The notes under the pieces were generated by a model, which did no database searches, had not been told where the DNA came from, and saw nothing but the letters and a program-made list of their open reading frames with translations. DNA of 49,751 bases, taken from a virus. The translations under genes were made by a program, and so were the position numbers. Shown piece after piece: positions 24,065-32,355 of the stretch. The stretch covers positions 1 through 49,751 of the IMG/VR virus record IMGVR_UViG_3300020171_000339. One strand, 5' to 3'. How positions within the stretch are numbered: position 1 is the stretch's first letter; each line of letters begins with the position of its first letter.

Positions 24065-25366
24065 ATGGCAACAACTTTACAAAATGCAATGACTTTGCTT
24101 TCCCAACAGATAGGAGATTACTGGGAATCAACCACTACGGGAACTGGAAGTACGGTTACGGTGGTAGATTCTGCTTTACTTGCTAAACCCAACGACTGGA
24201 TTACGGATGTTACCTACGACTTCGTTACATCTGGAACTAATACAGGAGAAGAACGAAAGGTATCTACGTCTTCACTTTTAACTGCAGGCACTTACATCGT
24301 TGGCACTCATGGCACAACAACCTTCAGTGGAATCACGTATCAACTACACAGACTATTCCAGCCATCGGAAAAGAGGCGGGCTCTAATTACAGCCGCCAAG
24401 AATATTTACCCTGACCTCTACCAAGAGATATGGGAGGATTCCCTCGTTTCTGGTAACTGGCTAAAAGACGGGTCGTTTGAAACGTGGACTACATCCACCA
24501 ATCTTACTTACTGGACTGAAACAACGGTAACCGTTACAGGCGTAGCCACATCTAGTTATATCCGTTCTGGGGGATTGACCTCCGCAAGACTGACTACAGC
24601 GGCAGGTTCTCTATCTCAGGGTATAACAGATTATGCAGACCTGCAATTACTACGAGGTAAGAATGTAACCTTTACCAGTCAGGGATGGTGTAACGTAGGG
24701 AGTTGTCTACGGCTATCTATCAATGACGGTTCTACTCAGACATACTCAGAGTATCATAATGGGGGAACCACATGGACTGAAGACAATCCTCGCAACGATA
24801 ACTTCTATGTAACACAGAACATTGACCCTAATGCCACGCAGGTAACCTTTGCAATCCACCATGATGTGGCGGCAGGCACGAGTTACGTGGATGATGCCCG
24901 TGTAATATCAGGCAGCAGGGGTAAGACCTATGTAGCCTACGTGGGGTTTGCCCAGAACATTCCCCCTTCAGTATATATAGAACCAAGCCAGTACAGTACC
25001 GAGGAAGACTGGATTCCTATTCACGACTACGAAGTAGATAATAATGGGTATCTCTATATCCCTACCAGCCATCCTGCGGATTATAGGTTAAGAATGAGGG
25101 GTGCAGGATACTTAGACTTCACATCATCCGGTACAAGTTCAACAGCATGGTCTTCAACCATCGCCCTTAATTCTCCACAGACTGAAGTCCTCATAGCCGA
25201 GGCGGCGGTTTACCTCTACACTTGGATGAGTCTCCCAAACTACGAGACTGGTACAAGAAAGGATTACCAGCAGATGTTAATGTACTGGCAGGGTGAAGCA
25301 GACAGAAGGCGCAAGAAATTCAGTATGCCACTACGTTCTATCACTAACAGTTGGGGAATGGAATAA
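24065..25366 (+). CDS. head-tail adaptor-like protein with inserted carbohydrate-binding domain
   Basis: A 433-residue protein. The N-terminal 120 residues and the C-terminal 70 (TEVLIAEAAVYLYTWM, 'DYQQMLMYWQGEADRRRKKF') are helical and look like halves of a connector/adaptor. Between them, about residues 130-285, sits a CBM_4_9-like sandwich (NWLKDGSFETWTTST, 'GGLTSARLTTAAGSLSQGI', 'VTFAIHHDVAAGTSYVDDARV'). Inserted glycan-binding domains occur in phage neck and tail proteins. The adaptor role is inferred from the helical end and from the neighbouring propeller-like protein. Confidence 0.65.
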   Translation: MATTLQNAMTLLSQQIGDYWESTTTGTGSTVTVVDSALLAKPNDWITDVTYDFVTSGTNTGEERKVSTSSLLTAGTYIVGTHGTTTFSGITYQLHRLFQPSEKRRALITAAKNIYPDLYQEIWEDSLVSGNWLKDGSFETWTTSTNLTYWTETTVTVTGVATSSYIRSGGLTSARLTTAAGSLSQGITDYADLQLLRGKNVTFTSQGWCNVGSCLRLSINDGSTQTYSEYHNGGTTWTEDNPRNDNFYVTQNIDPNATQVTFAIHHDVAAGTSYVDDARVISGSRGKTYVAYVGFAQNIPPSVYIEPSQYSTEEDWIPIHDYEVDNNGYLYIPTSHPADYRLRMRGAGYLDFTSSGTSSTAWSSTIALNSPQTEVLIAEAAVYLYTWMSLPNYETGTRKDYQQMLMYWQGEADRRRKKFSMPLRSITNSWGME

Positions 25367-25767
25367 TGGCTAAACCTATGGTGATAGTTCCCAAGAGGAA
25401 ACTCATTGGGGTTAATCAGAACTCCGAAGTTCCTGTTAGCAGGGATTATGAGCCCTCTGTTACTGAGGATAAATTAAGTAAGCAGTACCTCAATGCGGAT
25501 ACTGAATTAACAAATCACGCTTCCGACACCACAACCCACGGAGTAACTGGTGCGATAGTTGGGATTAGCGATACCCAGGTATTAACTAATAAGACACTGA
25601 CTGCGCCAGTAATTACTAATGCTCCCTCTCTTACCATGAACGGTTATTTAACTTTCCAATCAACGGATACCGATGGCACTACCAAGGGAATGATTTGGTA
25701 CGATACCAGTGAGAATAAATTGAAGTTTAGTACGGGAACTGGTACTCAAACTATAACGAGCGCATAA
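25366..25767 (+). CDS. small fibre-like protein (133 aa)
   Basis: The ATG shares a base with the preceding stop (TAATG). It carries the fibre phrases 'TQVLTNKTLTAPVI' and 'KGMIWYDTSENKLKFSTGTG', frequent in phage fibre head and knob regions, and ends in the style of the 1553 and 1776 products. Likely a neck appendage or fibre component. Confidence 0.7.
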   Translation: MAKPMVIVPKRKLIGVNQNSEVPVSRDYEPSVTEDKLSKQYLNADTELTNHASDTTTHGVTGAIVGISDTQVLTNKTLTAPVITNAPSLTMNGYLTFQSTDTDGTTKGMIWYDTSENKLKFSTGTGTQTITSA

Positions 25768-25768
25768 T

Positions 25769-27655
25769 ATGGGAAAATATGATCACGAATTATTAATAGG
25801 TTCTTCAACACACAGATTCAGTCTGGCAAGGGATGAGACTGGGCAGGCGATGTATTCCGTTACAGAGGATATTCCACAGTATCAACCTACGCTAGTTTAC
25901 GAACAGACTAACTGGATAGACGGTCAAGGGCAGTACCTCATGGCTAATCCTAACGCCTACTTTGAGGGACAGTCTATTGATACGACTCAGGATGGCAGGG
26001 TTATACTTGGACCGAAGATTAATGAAGTGGAGGAATCGGATGCTACTGAATTGGATTCTGCACCTGTATGTTTCCACTGGTCTCCGACTGCTGCCAAGTT
26101 CCTATGCGCTACGGCTAGTAAGATCTATCAATATGGTACAGCGTGGACTGCTGGAAGTACAACTGTAGCGGGTGTACTACAATTCGCAGAGTTTAATGGT
26201 TACATCTTCGCAGCCTGCGGTTCGGGTACAGCCTACAAGTATTCAACTGACGGGAACCTTTGGACAACATCAACACTATCCGACACCGAGGCTGAAAAGT
26301 TCTTCTCTGCTCCTAACGCTGCTGGTACACAGAATGTACTATGGAAGTCTGTAGGAAACGAACTCAAGTCAAATACTTCAGGAATCAATGCTGGTGCAGA
26401 GTGGTCTACCGCCGCCTACATCGGTGATACCACAGCAGATATCAGTAACATCTTCTTAATTAATGATAGTCTGATGATAGGCAAGTGGGACAATCTCTAC
26501 AACTATGACGCAGACGGCGGGGTTCACAACATGATGAACGATCTGCGTACTGCTATCTCCCTTAATAACTTTAAGTATGTAACACCGTGGCAGTCGGCGG
26601 TTTACTTCTCAAAGGGGAATGGACTGGGTGAAATCACAGGGTACAATACATTCTCCCCTATCAGTCCTTTCGGAGACAGGGATGATATCGGGAAGATTGG
26701 TACGTGTGTAGGTATGGCTGCCGATGAGAACTATCTCTACGTGGCTATGGATGAGGGAACTAACATCCATATCTATAAAGGCAGGGAAGCTAGAACAGCA
26801 CAGGGTCTTATCTGGCAGTGGTGCCCTTGGATATTCGTTGGGACTAATGCGTGTGCTACGATTGCGTTCTGTCAGCACTCGTCTACAGACAGGCGGTTAT
26901 GGTTTGGCTACGGTACTCATACAGGGTATGTGAATATAACCGATAACCCTACCAGTGATTCTAATGCCGACTTTGCCGCTACAGGTTGGGTCAGGATGAG
27001 TTACACCTACGGCACTTCTCAATACTGGGATAAGTTATTCTCCAGATTGCTGATTGATACTAAGGGTTGCGCTACAGGTATTGCAATCACACCAAGATAC
27101 AGAAAGGACACAGAGACATCTGTTACCAATGCCACGGCAACAATCATTGCTAACGGTGTGCAGGAAGTAGACTTCACTAGCTTAGTAGCCTGTAAGAAGA
27201 TTCAGTTTGAACTCTATCTACAGACTAACGATAGTACCAAGACACCTGAAGTCCTGATGTTCAAGGCAACGGGTGTAGAGAAACCAGAATCGGTTAGGAT
27301 ACACGAGTGTGTGTACGCTATCGGTACTGACCCATCCAATAGGTCAGATACTTTAAGGTCAGTATTCAGGACTGCTCGAGGTTCTGTGGCTTTGGTTAGA
27401 CTGGCTGATTTAAGGTACGGTGAAAGTGTTGAGAGCGGTTACGCCTATGTTATCTGCCAGCCTGGTTATCCTAGGGAAATAGAATACATCCATGAGAAAG
27501 GTAGACCGCCAGAACTCGGGGTACAAGTAAGATGGCAGGAAGTAGATGAATCCATAACCGATGACTGGGGATTATACTATTCCCTGATAGAAGATATATT
27601 CCAAGATATCTATGATGAGGCAAATAGCGCATTGAACTTTACGGATGTGGGGTAG
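25769..27655 (+). CDS. tail nozzle-like / beta-propeller virion protein
   Basis: A 628-residue beta-rich protein with many short repeats of the kind 'WSPTAAKFLCATASKIYQY', 'FNGYIFAACGSGTAYKYS', 'NAAGTQNVLWKSVGNEL', 'FLINDSLMIGKWDNLYNY' that suggest propeller blades. The C-terminal part is mixed. The combination adaptor gene followed by a 600-700 residue propeller-like protein is what short-tailed phages have (nozzle). No catalytic motif is visible. Confidence 0.65.
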   Translation: MGKYDHELLIGSSTHRFSLARDETGQAMYSVTEDIPQYQPTLVYEQTNWIDGQGQYLMANPNAYFEGQSIDTTQDGRVILGPKINEVEESDATELDSAPVCFHWSPTAAKFLCATASKIYQYGTAWTAGSTTVAGVLQFAEFNGYIFAACGSGTAYKYSTDGNLWTTSTLSDTEAEKFFSAPNAAGTQNVLWKSVGNELKSNTSGINAGAEWSTAAYIGDTTADISNIFLINDSLMIGKWDNLYNYDADGGVHNMMNDLRTAISLNNFKYVTPWQSAVYFSKGNGLGEITGYNTFSPISPFGDRDDIGKIGTCVGMAADENYLYVAMDEGTNIHIYKGREARTAQGLIWQWCPWIFVGTNACATIAFCQHSSTDRRLWFGYGTHTGYVNITDNPTSDSNADFAATGWVRMSYTYGTSQYWDKLFSRLLIDTKGCATGIAITPRYRKDTETSVTNATATIIANGVQEVDFTSLVACKKIQFELYLQTNDSTKTPEVLMFKATGVEKPESVRIHECVYAIGTDPSNRSDTLRSVFRTARGSVALVRLADLRYGESVESGYAYVICQPGYPREIEYIHEKGRPPELGVQVRWQEVDESITDDWGLYYSLIEDIFQDIYDEANSALNFTDVG

Positions 27656-27658
27656 AAT

Positions 27659-28441
27659 ATGGTAAGTACAGCTAGCTTCTATACAATTATTAACGATGTC
27701 TATGACCCGAGTAGCCATGCCCTAAACATGGTATTGAACTACGTACACACTCATGGTACTAATTCAGAAGGCGGGCAACTGGATTGGGACAATGTGTGGT
27801 CTGATGCTGTTCATTCTCATGCCTCAAATGCTGAGGGGGGTTCGCTGGCGCATTCTGCCCTACTAGGATTAACTACAGGTGATGACCATACTCAGTACGT
27901 TCAAGAATCTCTCCTAACTGCACAGGGTGATATACCTTATGCTACTGGTTCGGCTACGTGGTCTAAGATAGTTAAGGGTTCAGCACTTACATTCCTTAGA
28001 GTAAATAGTGGCGGAACAGGATACGACTTTGCTACTGGTAGTGCTACTAAGGAATTCTTTGCGCCGTTTGATGGTGCTAATAAAGCATTCTCTTATTATC
28101 CTTCGGCACCATTGCCTCAAAGTGCTGTTGGATATGCTTCATTTGTTGTTCCTGCTAACTATAGTACCACGACATCTGTGTATGCTTATTTCTACGTGAG
28201 TCCTGGTGGAACGATTGATTATACATTTGCAACTTATAGCGCAGGAAGTGGTACATCAATTACTACGGGTATAGGAACGGCAACAGCAGACGGTTTAGCG
28301 GTAGGAACTAATACAATGCAGGTACTAGATATAACAAGTGCCTTCTATCCTTTAGTTGTAGGAAGACCTGTGAGTTGTGCTTTCACTAATGATGAGGGGG
28401 GAACTGTAGGCGCAATAGGGATAAATGTGAAGTACTCATAA
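27659..28441 (+). CDS. tail fibre protein with head-binding and beta-sandwich parts
   Basis: A 260-residue protein. The N-terminus contains 'SHALNMVLNYVHTHGTNSEGG' and 'DDHTQYVQESLLTAQGDIPYATGSATW', recurring fibre phrases; the C-terminal half is a smooth Thr/Ser/Val beta domain without Cys clusters. The pair of 'HTH(G)' and 'HSHASNAEGG' segments looks like a duplicated motif. It is probably a receptor-binding or fibre protein. Confidence 0.7.
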   Translation: MVSTASFYTIINDVYDPSSHALNMVLNYVHTHGTNSEGGQLDWDNVWSDAVHSHASNAEGGSLAHSALLGLTTGDDHTQYVQESLLTAQGDIPYATGSATWSKIVKGSALTFLRVNSGGTGYDFATGSATKEFFAPFDGANKAFSYYPSAPLPQSAVGYASFVVPANYSTTTSVYAYFYVSPGGTIDYTFATYSAGSGTSITTGIGTATADGLAVGTNTMQVLDITSAFYPLVVGRPVSCAFTNDEGGTVGAIGINVKYS

Positions 28442-28464
28442 TGGTGGCTTGAAGGAGTGTAATT

Positions 28465-28992
28465 ATGTGCTGGTTTAAGAAGCCTCAGGTATTACCACAT
28501 CCTGAACAGAAACCAAACTATGCACAAACGGCTAATAACGTAGATGTAGACGAACTCTTTAAAGACTGGTGTGCTCTCTACTATGTACCCGTAGTGTATC
28601 GGAACTTCTGGCGTGAACAGATAGATATTCAAGTTTACGATGCTTACCCGATAGAGATTATGGCGTTAGGCGTACAATCGAATACACCGGCCGCCACTTG
28701 GGAAATAAACGGTAAACGATACCTAGCCTGCCTTGCTCCTTGGGCGAATGTTGGTGTTTTGGCTCACGAGATGGCACATTGCAGTTATGCGCTACTAACG
28801 CTAGGACAAAAGGCAGCGTTTGATAATGCGTTTAATGTGTCTCTGGTAGGGGATGCTCTGGTAATGTTCCTAGACAAGCAGAATTGGTACATGAATACAA
28901 ACAATGTGGAAGGTCATGCAGAGGTCTATCGCTATCTAGGTACGCAAATGCCTGAAGAATTGAAGACGTTTTATATTAAGTTATGTGCCTAG
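28465..28992 (+). CDS. zincin-like metallopeptidase-fold protein
   Basis: A 175-residue soluble protein with HExxH at residues 101-105 (VLAHEMAHCSY) and downstream acids/His E149, H151, E153 (NNVEGHAEVYRYLG) that could complete a zinc site. There is no signal peptide or transmembrane segment. SD gaaggag is strong. It is encoded just ahead of the holin genes, so a lytic or host-cleaving peptidase is possible, but a virion-maturation role cannot be excluded. Confidence 0.75.
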   Translation: MCWFKKPQVLPHPEQKPNYAQTANNVDVDELFKDWCALYYVPVVYRNFWREQIDIQVYDAYPIEIMALGVQSNTPAATWEINGKRYLACLAPWANVGVLAHEMAHCSYALLTLGQKAAFDNAFNVSLVGDALVMFLDKQNWYMNTNNVEGHAEVYRYLGTQMPEELKTFYIKLCA

Positions 28993-29094
28993 CTCAATAA
29001 CTCCGCAACAGGCGTGAGCCTAGTTGACAATTGGTAGCCCCACGTTTTGTAAAGTAAAAAGGATTAAATAATTATTGGAGGGGAAAATAGAACA

Positions 29095-29128
29095 GGCTGG
29101 CGATGTATTCCTTGTCCATCAACCAGCC
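29095..29128 (-). ncRNA. stem-loop in the tRNA-containing gap
   Basis: On the minus strand GGCTGG-TT-GATG, an 11-nt loop, and CATC-G-CCAGCC form a two-part stem of 10 bp. It lies downstream (leftward) of a possible minus-strand promoter at 29172-29200 and of the tRNA. It could be a processed RNA, or simply structure of the long gap. Confidence 0.3.
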
Positions 29129-29171
29129 CGCCCCGTATTGGGTTCTTGTACCCATCTGACTGTGTATAATT

Positions 29172-29200
29172 ATATTATCATAGGATGGGTTATTTGTCAA
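29172..29200 (-). promoter_or_regulatory. possible minus-strand promoter
   Basis: Reading leftward, TTGACA (29200-29195), 17-bp spacer, TAATAT (29177-29172). The -35 is a perfect consensus. It points into the stem-loop at 29095-29128 and away from any leftward gene, so it would make a short RNA antisense to the end of the zincin-like gene. Confidence 0.4.
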
Positions 29201-29234
29201 GACCAGATTTAGTCTCAGATTGAGTGTAATAGTG

Positions 29235-29306
29235 TGGAGCTGAAGGGAGTCGAACCCTCTACTTTCTAATTCACAGTCAGACGTTGAACCGTTCAACTTC
29301 AGCCCC
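29235..29306 (-). tRNA. tRNA-His (GTG anticodon), somewhat divergent
   Basis: A 72-nt cloverleaf on the minus strand: acceptor GGGGCTG/CAGCTCC (one G-U), D arm GTTG/CAAC, anticodon arm TCTGA/TTAGA with loop CTGTGAA (anticodon GTG, His), variable AAGTA, T arm GAGGG/CCCTT with loop TTCGACT. No CCA is encoded. Unusual: A instead of U at position 8. It lies on the opposite strand to surrounding genes in a 378-bp gap. Confidence 0.7.
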
Positions 29307-29370
29307 AACCTATTATTGAATTTTAGCGGAGTCAACAAGATTGGCACATTAAGTTATTTTAGGAGGGATT

Positions 29371-29562
29371 ATGAGTAAGTTTATACCACAGAATTTCAAT
29401 GACCTGTTGGCATTGATTCTAGTATTCATGATTGCAGGTTTATGGATAGTACAGGGATGTACTACGATTAGTCTGCGTGATGATGTGAACGGTGCGCTAG
29501 TTGTACTATTTACGCTGGTAGTCCAATATTACTTCAGGCGTGCTCCTGAAGTCACCAAGTAG
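29371..29562 (+). CDS. small two-TM membrane protein, holin-like
   Basis: A 63-residue protein with hydrophobic segments at about 11-28 and 40-55 separated by a short polar turn (TTISLRDDVN), and a basic C-terminus (YYFRRAPEVTK). Size, topology and the place after the virion genes suggest a holin or lysis-accessory membrane protein. SD aggaggg is strong. Two-TM proteins are hard to classify, so the role is inferred. Confidence 0.65.
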   Translation: MSKFIPQNFNDLLALILVFMIAGLWIVQGCTTISLRDDVNGALVVLFTLVVQYYFRRAPEVTK

Positions 29563-29591
29563 CGGATAGATTAAGTTAGAGGAGTGTGCTG

Positions 29592-29816
29592 ATGACTGAC
29601 TTTGCTGAAATTGAACGACTTTGCAGGGAGTCGCATGATGCTATTATAAAATTAGAACAGGCTTTATTAGGTACTAATGGACAAGGTGGCATAATGAGGC
29701 GTGTAGAATATCTTGAGAATCACTATGCGAGATTAAATAGAAATTTCTGGATATTAGTAGCACTACTAGCGGGTAGCGGTGTTCTAGGTGGTAGTATATG
29801 GGTATTAGTGGTGTAA
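29592..29816 (+). CDS. XhlA-like holin/hemolysin protein
   Basis: A 74-residue protein with a coiled N-terminal half (EIERLCRESHDAIIKLEQALLG), the link 'RVEYLENHYARLNRNFW' and one C-terminal membrane helix (about 52-73). This plan matches XhlA/hemolysin-type lysis proteins. The ATG at 29592 is preferred over GTG at 29586 because of spacing to ggag. Together with the previous gene it forms a probable lysis pair. Confidence 0.75.
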   Translation: MTDFAEIERLCRESHDAIIKLEQALLGTNGQGGIMRRVEYLENHYARLNRNFWILVALLAGSGVLGGSIWVLVV

Positions 29817-29920
29817 GTGCCGATCAAGTCTATTACACGCCAAAGTGGTATCCTAAGTGGGTAGTAATATTCATTAAAAAGAAAAAGAGGCTTATTAAAC
29901 AAAAGCCTCCAAAGGTTTAA
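29798..29920 (+). CDS. small basic protein overlapping the holin gene (40 aa)
   Basis: An ATG inside the end of the XhlA-like gene opens 40 codons in another frame: a Tyr/Trp-rich middle (YYTPKWYPKWVVIFI) and a Lys-rich tail (KKKKRLIKQKPPKV). This membrane-touching plus cationic plan would suit a lysis-modulating peptide. The SD is weak; it could be spurious. Confidence 0.4.
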   Translation: MGISGVSADQVYYTPKWYPKWVVIFIKKKKRLIKQKPPKV

Positions 29921-29995
29921 TAACGTATTGTGCTATTAAAGTACGCTTACATACCGACATCTATCGCAAGAAGCGTTAATTAGTTCCCCTCCTTC

Positions 29996-30041
29996 GTTCC
30001 CCTCATTACTGGTTCTCCCCCGGCAGTGAGGGGAACTTTTT
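29996..30041 (+). terminator. rho-independent terminator ending the rightward module
   Basis: Perfect 10-bp stem GTTCCCCTCA (29996-30005) / TGAGGGGAAC (30027-30036), with a further CTG/CAG pairing in the loop, followed by TTTTT. It lies between the last rightward and last leftward genes, which converge here. Confidence 0.9.
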
Positions 30042-30405
30042 ATTCAACCACATCCCAGATCGACCAGAATAGAGCGTCTTCAAGCGTAAAACCGTCCGCC
30101 CATTTATCAAGCCACAACTTAAATAATTTTTCGTAGGTATCCTTGAGTGAATCTCCATTTCTAAATAAATTATGGATAGCTTTCGGCACTGCATACTTAA
30201 AGAGGTTATTGAGGTCTAAAACCATTTCTTCCTTCCAAAACCTAGTGGCACGCCTCCACTCAGTACCGTCTTTATAATACCAACTTCTTTCTCTATCATC
30301 ATTATCCACTGCACCACAATGGCAATCAGGACTATGATTCCAAAACCATTTTAATCCACACCACTCCCACAGTTTCCTTTGCTCTTCTTTAGTTGGTTCT
30401 TTCAT
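30040..30405 (-). CDS. phage protein of unknown function (121 aa)
   Basis: A 121-residue, Trp- and charge-rich protein, last of the leftward operon. It begins 'KEEQRKLWEWCGLKWFWNH' and has 'CHCGAVDNDDRE'. This resembles small phage proteins that describe themselves by a W-rich ABA-sandwich type domain, but the match is loose. SD aggaggatgat is strong. Its stop overlaps the terminator T tract of the opposite strand. Confidence 0.6.
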   Translation of the reverse strand: MKEPTKEEQRKLWEWCGLKWFWNHSPDCHCGAVDNDDRERSWYYKDGTEWRRATRFWKEEMVLDLNNLFKYAVPKAIHNLFRNGDSLKDTYEKLFKLWLDKWADGFTLEDALFWSIWDVVE

Positions 30406-30415
30406 ATCATCCTCC

Positions 30416-30994
30416 TTAAATCTCCTGTGCTAACTGCTTAATTTCTTCTTTAGGTATCTCTAACTGCATGACTGACTGTTTTCTATACAGCTCGAGGCTT
30501 TTTGTTACAATACTAGTACCAGGATATAAATCGTAGAATTCATCATCTTTTTGCACTTGTAATAAATCGAATAACCAAAAGCAAAACGCAGGTGGCTTGG
30601 CTCCAACTAATCCTTTTTGTAGTGTAATTCCTACCGATACCCAATCCCTCACTGTTTTATCAGCTCGAGTTAGTCGTTGTTTCTTAATGCGGAATATGAC
30701 GGGTTCCCATGCGTAAGCAGGATTAACATTCGGCTTAAATGAACAGAAGGGTTTAACCCATGCAGCCACACGAACTAAATCCTTTACGAACGGAACATTC
30801 AAAAGATAACCTAAACTTGGTGAGCTGCAAGATAACGCCCAGTTGTCGTAATTCCACATTAAATCAAGAAGTAGTTTTTTATGGTCTACTTCTTGATGTT
30901 CAGGATAATATGATGAACATCCCATATATGGTGGGTCAGCATAGGCTATTTTTATCTTGTCTTTGGCTGGTAGATTATTAAAATCCATATTCAC
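30416..30994 (-). CDS. DNA adenine N6-methyltransferase (DPPY type)
   Basis: A 192-residue SAM-dependent DNA methylase. The catalytic motif D20-P-P-Y23 (AYADPPYMG) comes first and 'DEFYDLYPGTSIVT' late, the place of the D-x-F-x-G-x-G SAM motif, giving the beta-type order. It is short for the class and no restriction enzyme is near, so it is an orphan that may protect phage DNA or regulate. The target sequence cannot be read from the gene. Confidence 0.8.
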   Translation of the reverse strand: MNMDFNNLPAKDKIKIAYADPPYMGCSSYYPEHQEVDHKKLLLDLMWNYDNWALSCSSPSLGYLLNVPFVKDLVRVAAWVKPFCSFKPNVNPAYAWEPVIFRIKKQRLTRADKTVRDWVSVGITLQKGLVGAKPPAFCFWLFDLLQVQKDDEFYDLYPGTSIVTKSLELYRKQSVMQLEIPKEEIKQLAQEI

Positions 30995-31025
30995 TCCTAT
31001 CTACAAAGCACTGTAGTCCAAATCT

Positions 31026-31054
31026 AGCCTATCTTATGACAAAAGCCTAGTCAA
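31026..31054 (-). promoter_or_regulatory. weak leftward promoter candidate before the methyltransferase
   Basis: Leftward TTGACT (31054-31049), 17-bp spacer, TAGGCT (31031-31026). The -10 is poor (3/6), so activity may need an activator. It is the only sizeable gap in this part of the operon (61 bp). Confidence 0.35.
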
Positions 31055-31055
31055 C

Positions 31056-31349
31056 CTACCACTCTATTTCTATATCCAGACATTGCAAGAACTCTGCCAT
31101 GCCGTTTGCTACTCTATCAATGGTATCCTCATCAAAACCTATATGGTAGTTTCTGTCAACCGCATGGAGGTATTCGTGTATTAAGGTTGGCGTCTTTGCC
31201 TGTTTGCTTAATTTACTATCAATAACTATTTCGGATTGATAAGGTCTATATTCACCATCCCTATCTCTTTCAATAATTAATCCCTCAACCTGTTTAAACT
31301 GATATGTAGCTGACCCACTCTTTAATGTCTCTGGTACTTTAACTTTCAT
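31056..31349 (-). CDS. small HExxH metallopeptidase-fold protein
   Basis: A 97-residue protein with H58-E-Y-L-H62 (TLIHEYLHAVDRNY) and acidic residues after it (FDEDTIDRV), like SprT/ImmA-type minimal zincins common in phages. The N-terminal half is a beta hairpin region (YQFKQVEGLIIERD). Sits directly after a radical-SAM gene. Substrate unknown; such proteins often act on host regulators. Confidence 0.7.
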   Translation of the reverse strand: MKVKVPETLKSGSATYQFKQVEGLIIERDRDGEYRPYQSEIVIDSKLSKQAKTPTLIHEYLHAVDRNYHIGFDEDTIDRVANGMAEFLQCLDIEIEW

Positions 31350-31359
31350 TACTACTCCT

Positions 31360-32355
31360 TCATATAAAATTCACATGACCGTTTGGATTCTTCAACTGCC
31401 ATAGATAAAGATTCTGTTTATCCATCCGGCAGACTTCCCGCTTACATTCCTTAATATCAAACGCCTTTGGTCTTCTTGCCCAGATGTCCTTGAACGATTC
31501 CTTGTAAATATTACCGAGTATGTACTCATTCTTTCGAGTGAGCGTATTACAAACCGTTACATTACCGTAGCAGTCTATGTTGGATAGGAAGTTCACACCA
31601 TAACAGATAGGGTAATCCCTTTCCTTAAACACCCTGCCAAATGTCTCAGCCCTTACGGTAACAAACGGAAGGTCTTTAATCTTATTGATATCCCCCATGT
31701 GAACCAAGTCCGAAGTTTGGAACGGATGTACAGAGAACGGTTTAACTACTAACCAGTCAACCCCGATCTCTTGAGCAATCTTCGATAGTGCCTTGACTTC
31801 ATCCTCATTCTCTTTAAGCAGTACCATCTGCATACCAATCGTACAACCCGTTTTAAGTTTAACTGCATTCTCAACATTCTTAATCACCTTCTCCCAATCT
31901 TTCTTTCCACCTTGATGTAGTTTGTAATGTGTCTCGTTACAGGCTGCGTCTACCGATACCTTAAGGTAGGTGATATGCCTACCACACCTTTGCATAAATT
32001 CTTCGGTCAGTAAAACACCGTTGGTTTCTACTGCGGAATCAATACCCATTTCTTTAGCGAAGTCAATAAAAAGAGGTAGTTGGGAATGTAATAGCGGCTC
32101 TCCTTCCGTGTCCCAATCTATAGCCTTAACACCCAAACCGCCCAACTCTCTTAGTGTTCTAAGCACTGTGCCATAATCAAGTTCTGGTCCCTTGTAGTCA
32201 GTGTAGTTATAAGCGCAGAATACACACCTGTGATTACATTTGCCTATCGGGCATATCTCTACAAGGATAGGGTATGTCTCTTCACCATCCAGCCACGTGC
32301 TTACTCTCTTTGGGTGTAACATCAGTTTGTGTGTATCCATCCCGTAATTATTCAT
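31360..32355 (-). CDS. radical SAM enzyme with SPASM-like C-terminus (island copy 1)
   Basis: A 331-residue protein. The CxxxCxxC cluster site is C40-N-H-R-C44-V-F-C47, followed by 'DTEGEPLLH' (SAM-binding GEP motif). The C-terminus has a cysteine series (near 'CYGNVTVCNT' and 'CKREVCRMD') typical of SPASM/twitch auxiliary clusters. Such enzymes modify peptides, sugars or tRNAs. It overlaps the small membrane gene by 8 nt and uses SD caggag. It is one of four radical-SAM genes in this genome. Confidence 0.87.
   Translation of the reverse strand: MNNYGMDTHKLMLHPKRVSTWLDGEETYPILVEICPIGKCNHRCVFCAYNYTDYKGPELDYGTVLRTLRELGGLGVKAIDWDTEGEPLLHSQLPLFIDFAKEMGIDSAVETNGVLLTEEFMQRCGRHITYLKVSVDAACNETHYKLHQGGKKDWEKVIKNVENAVKLKTGCTIGMQMVLLKENEDEVKALSKIAQEIGVDWLVVKPFSVHPFQTSDLVHMGDINKIKDLPFVTVRAETFGRVFKERDYPICYGVNFLSNIDCYGNVTVCNTLTRKNEYILGNIYKESFKDIWARRPKAFDIKECKREVCRMDKQNLYLWQLKNPNGHVNFI

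Larger units (their letters stand above)
29087..29212 (+). pseudogene. orphan ribosome binding site with a start-less 41-codon frame
   Basis: A strong SD (ggagggg, 29077-29083) is followed after 3 bp by an ATA rather than ATG. The open frame then reads EQAGDVFLVHQPARPVLGS and ends at TAG 29210. The 'GDVFLVHQ' plus Cys-Thr-His piece is reminiscent of NlpC/P60-like hydrolase starts, so this may be the remnant of an endolysin. ATA is not a normal start, so it may be non-coding. Confidence 0.25.

Noticed and set aside
29072-29347. 91-codon minus-strand frame across the tRNA
   Set aside because: It overlaps the tRNA on the same strand and has no ribosome site; the tRNA fold explains the conserved bases.
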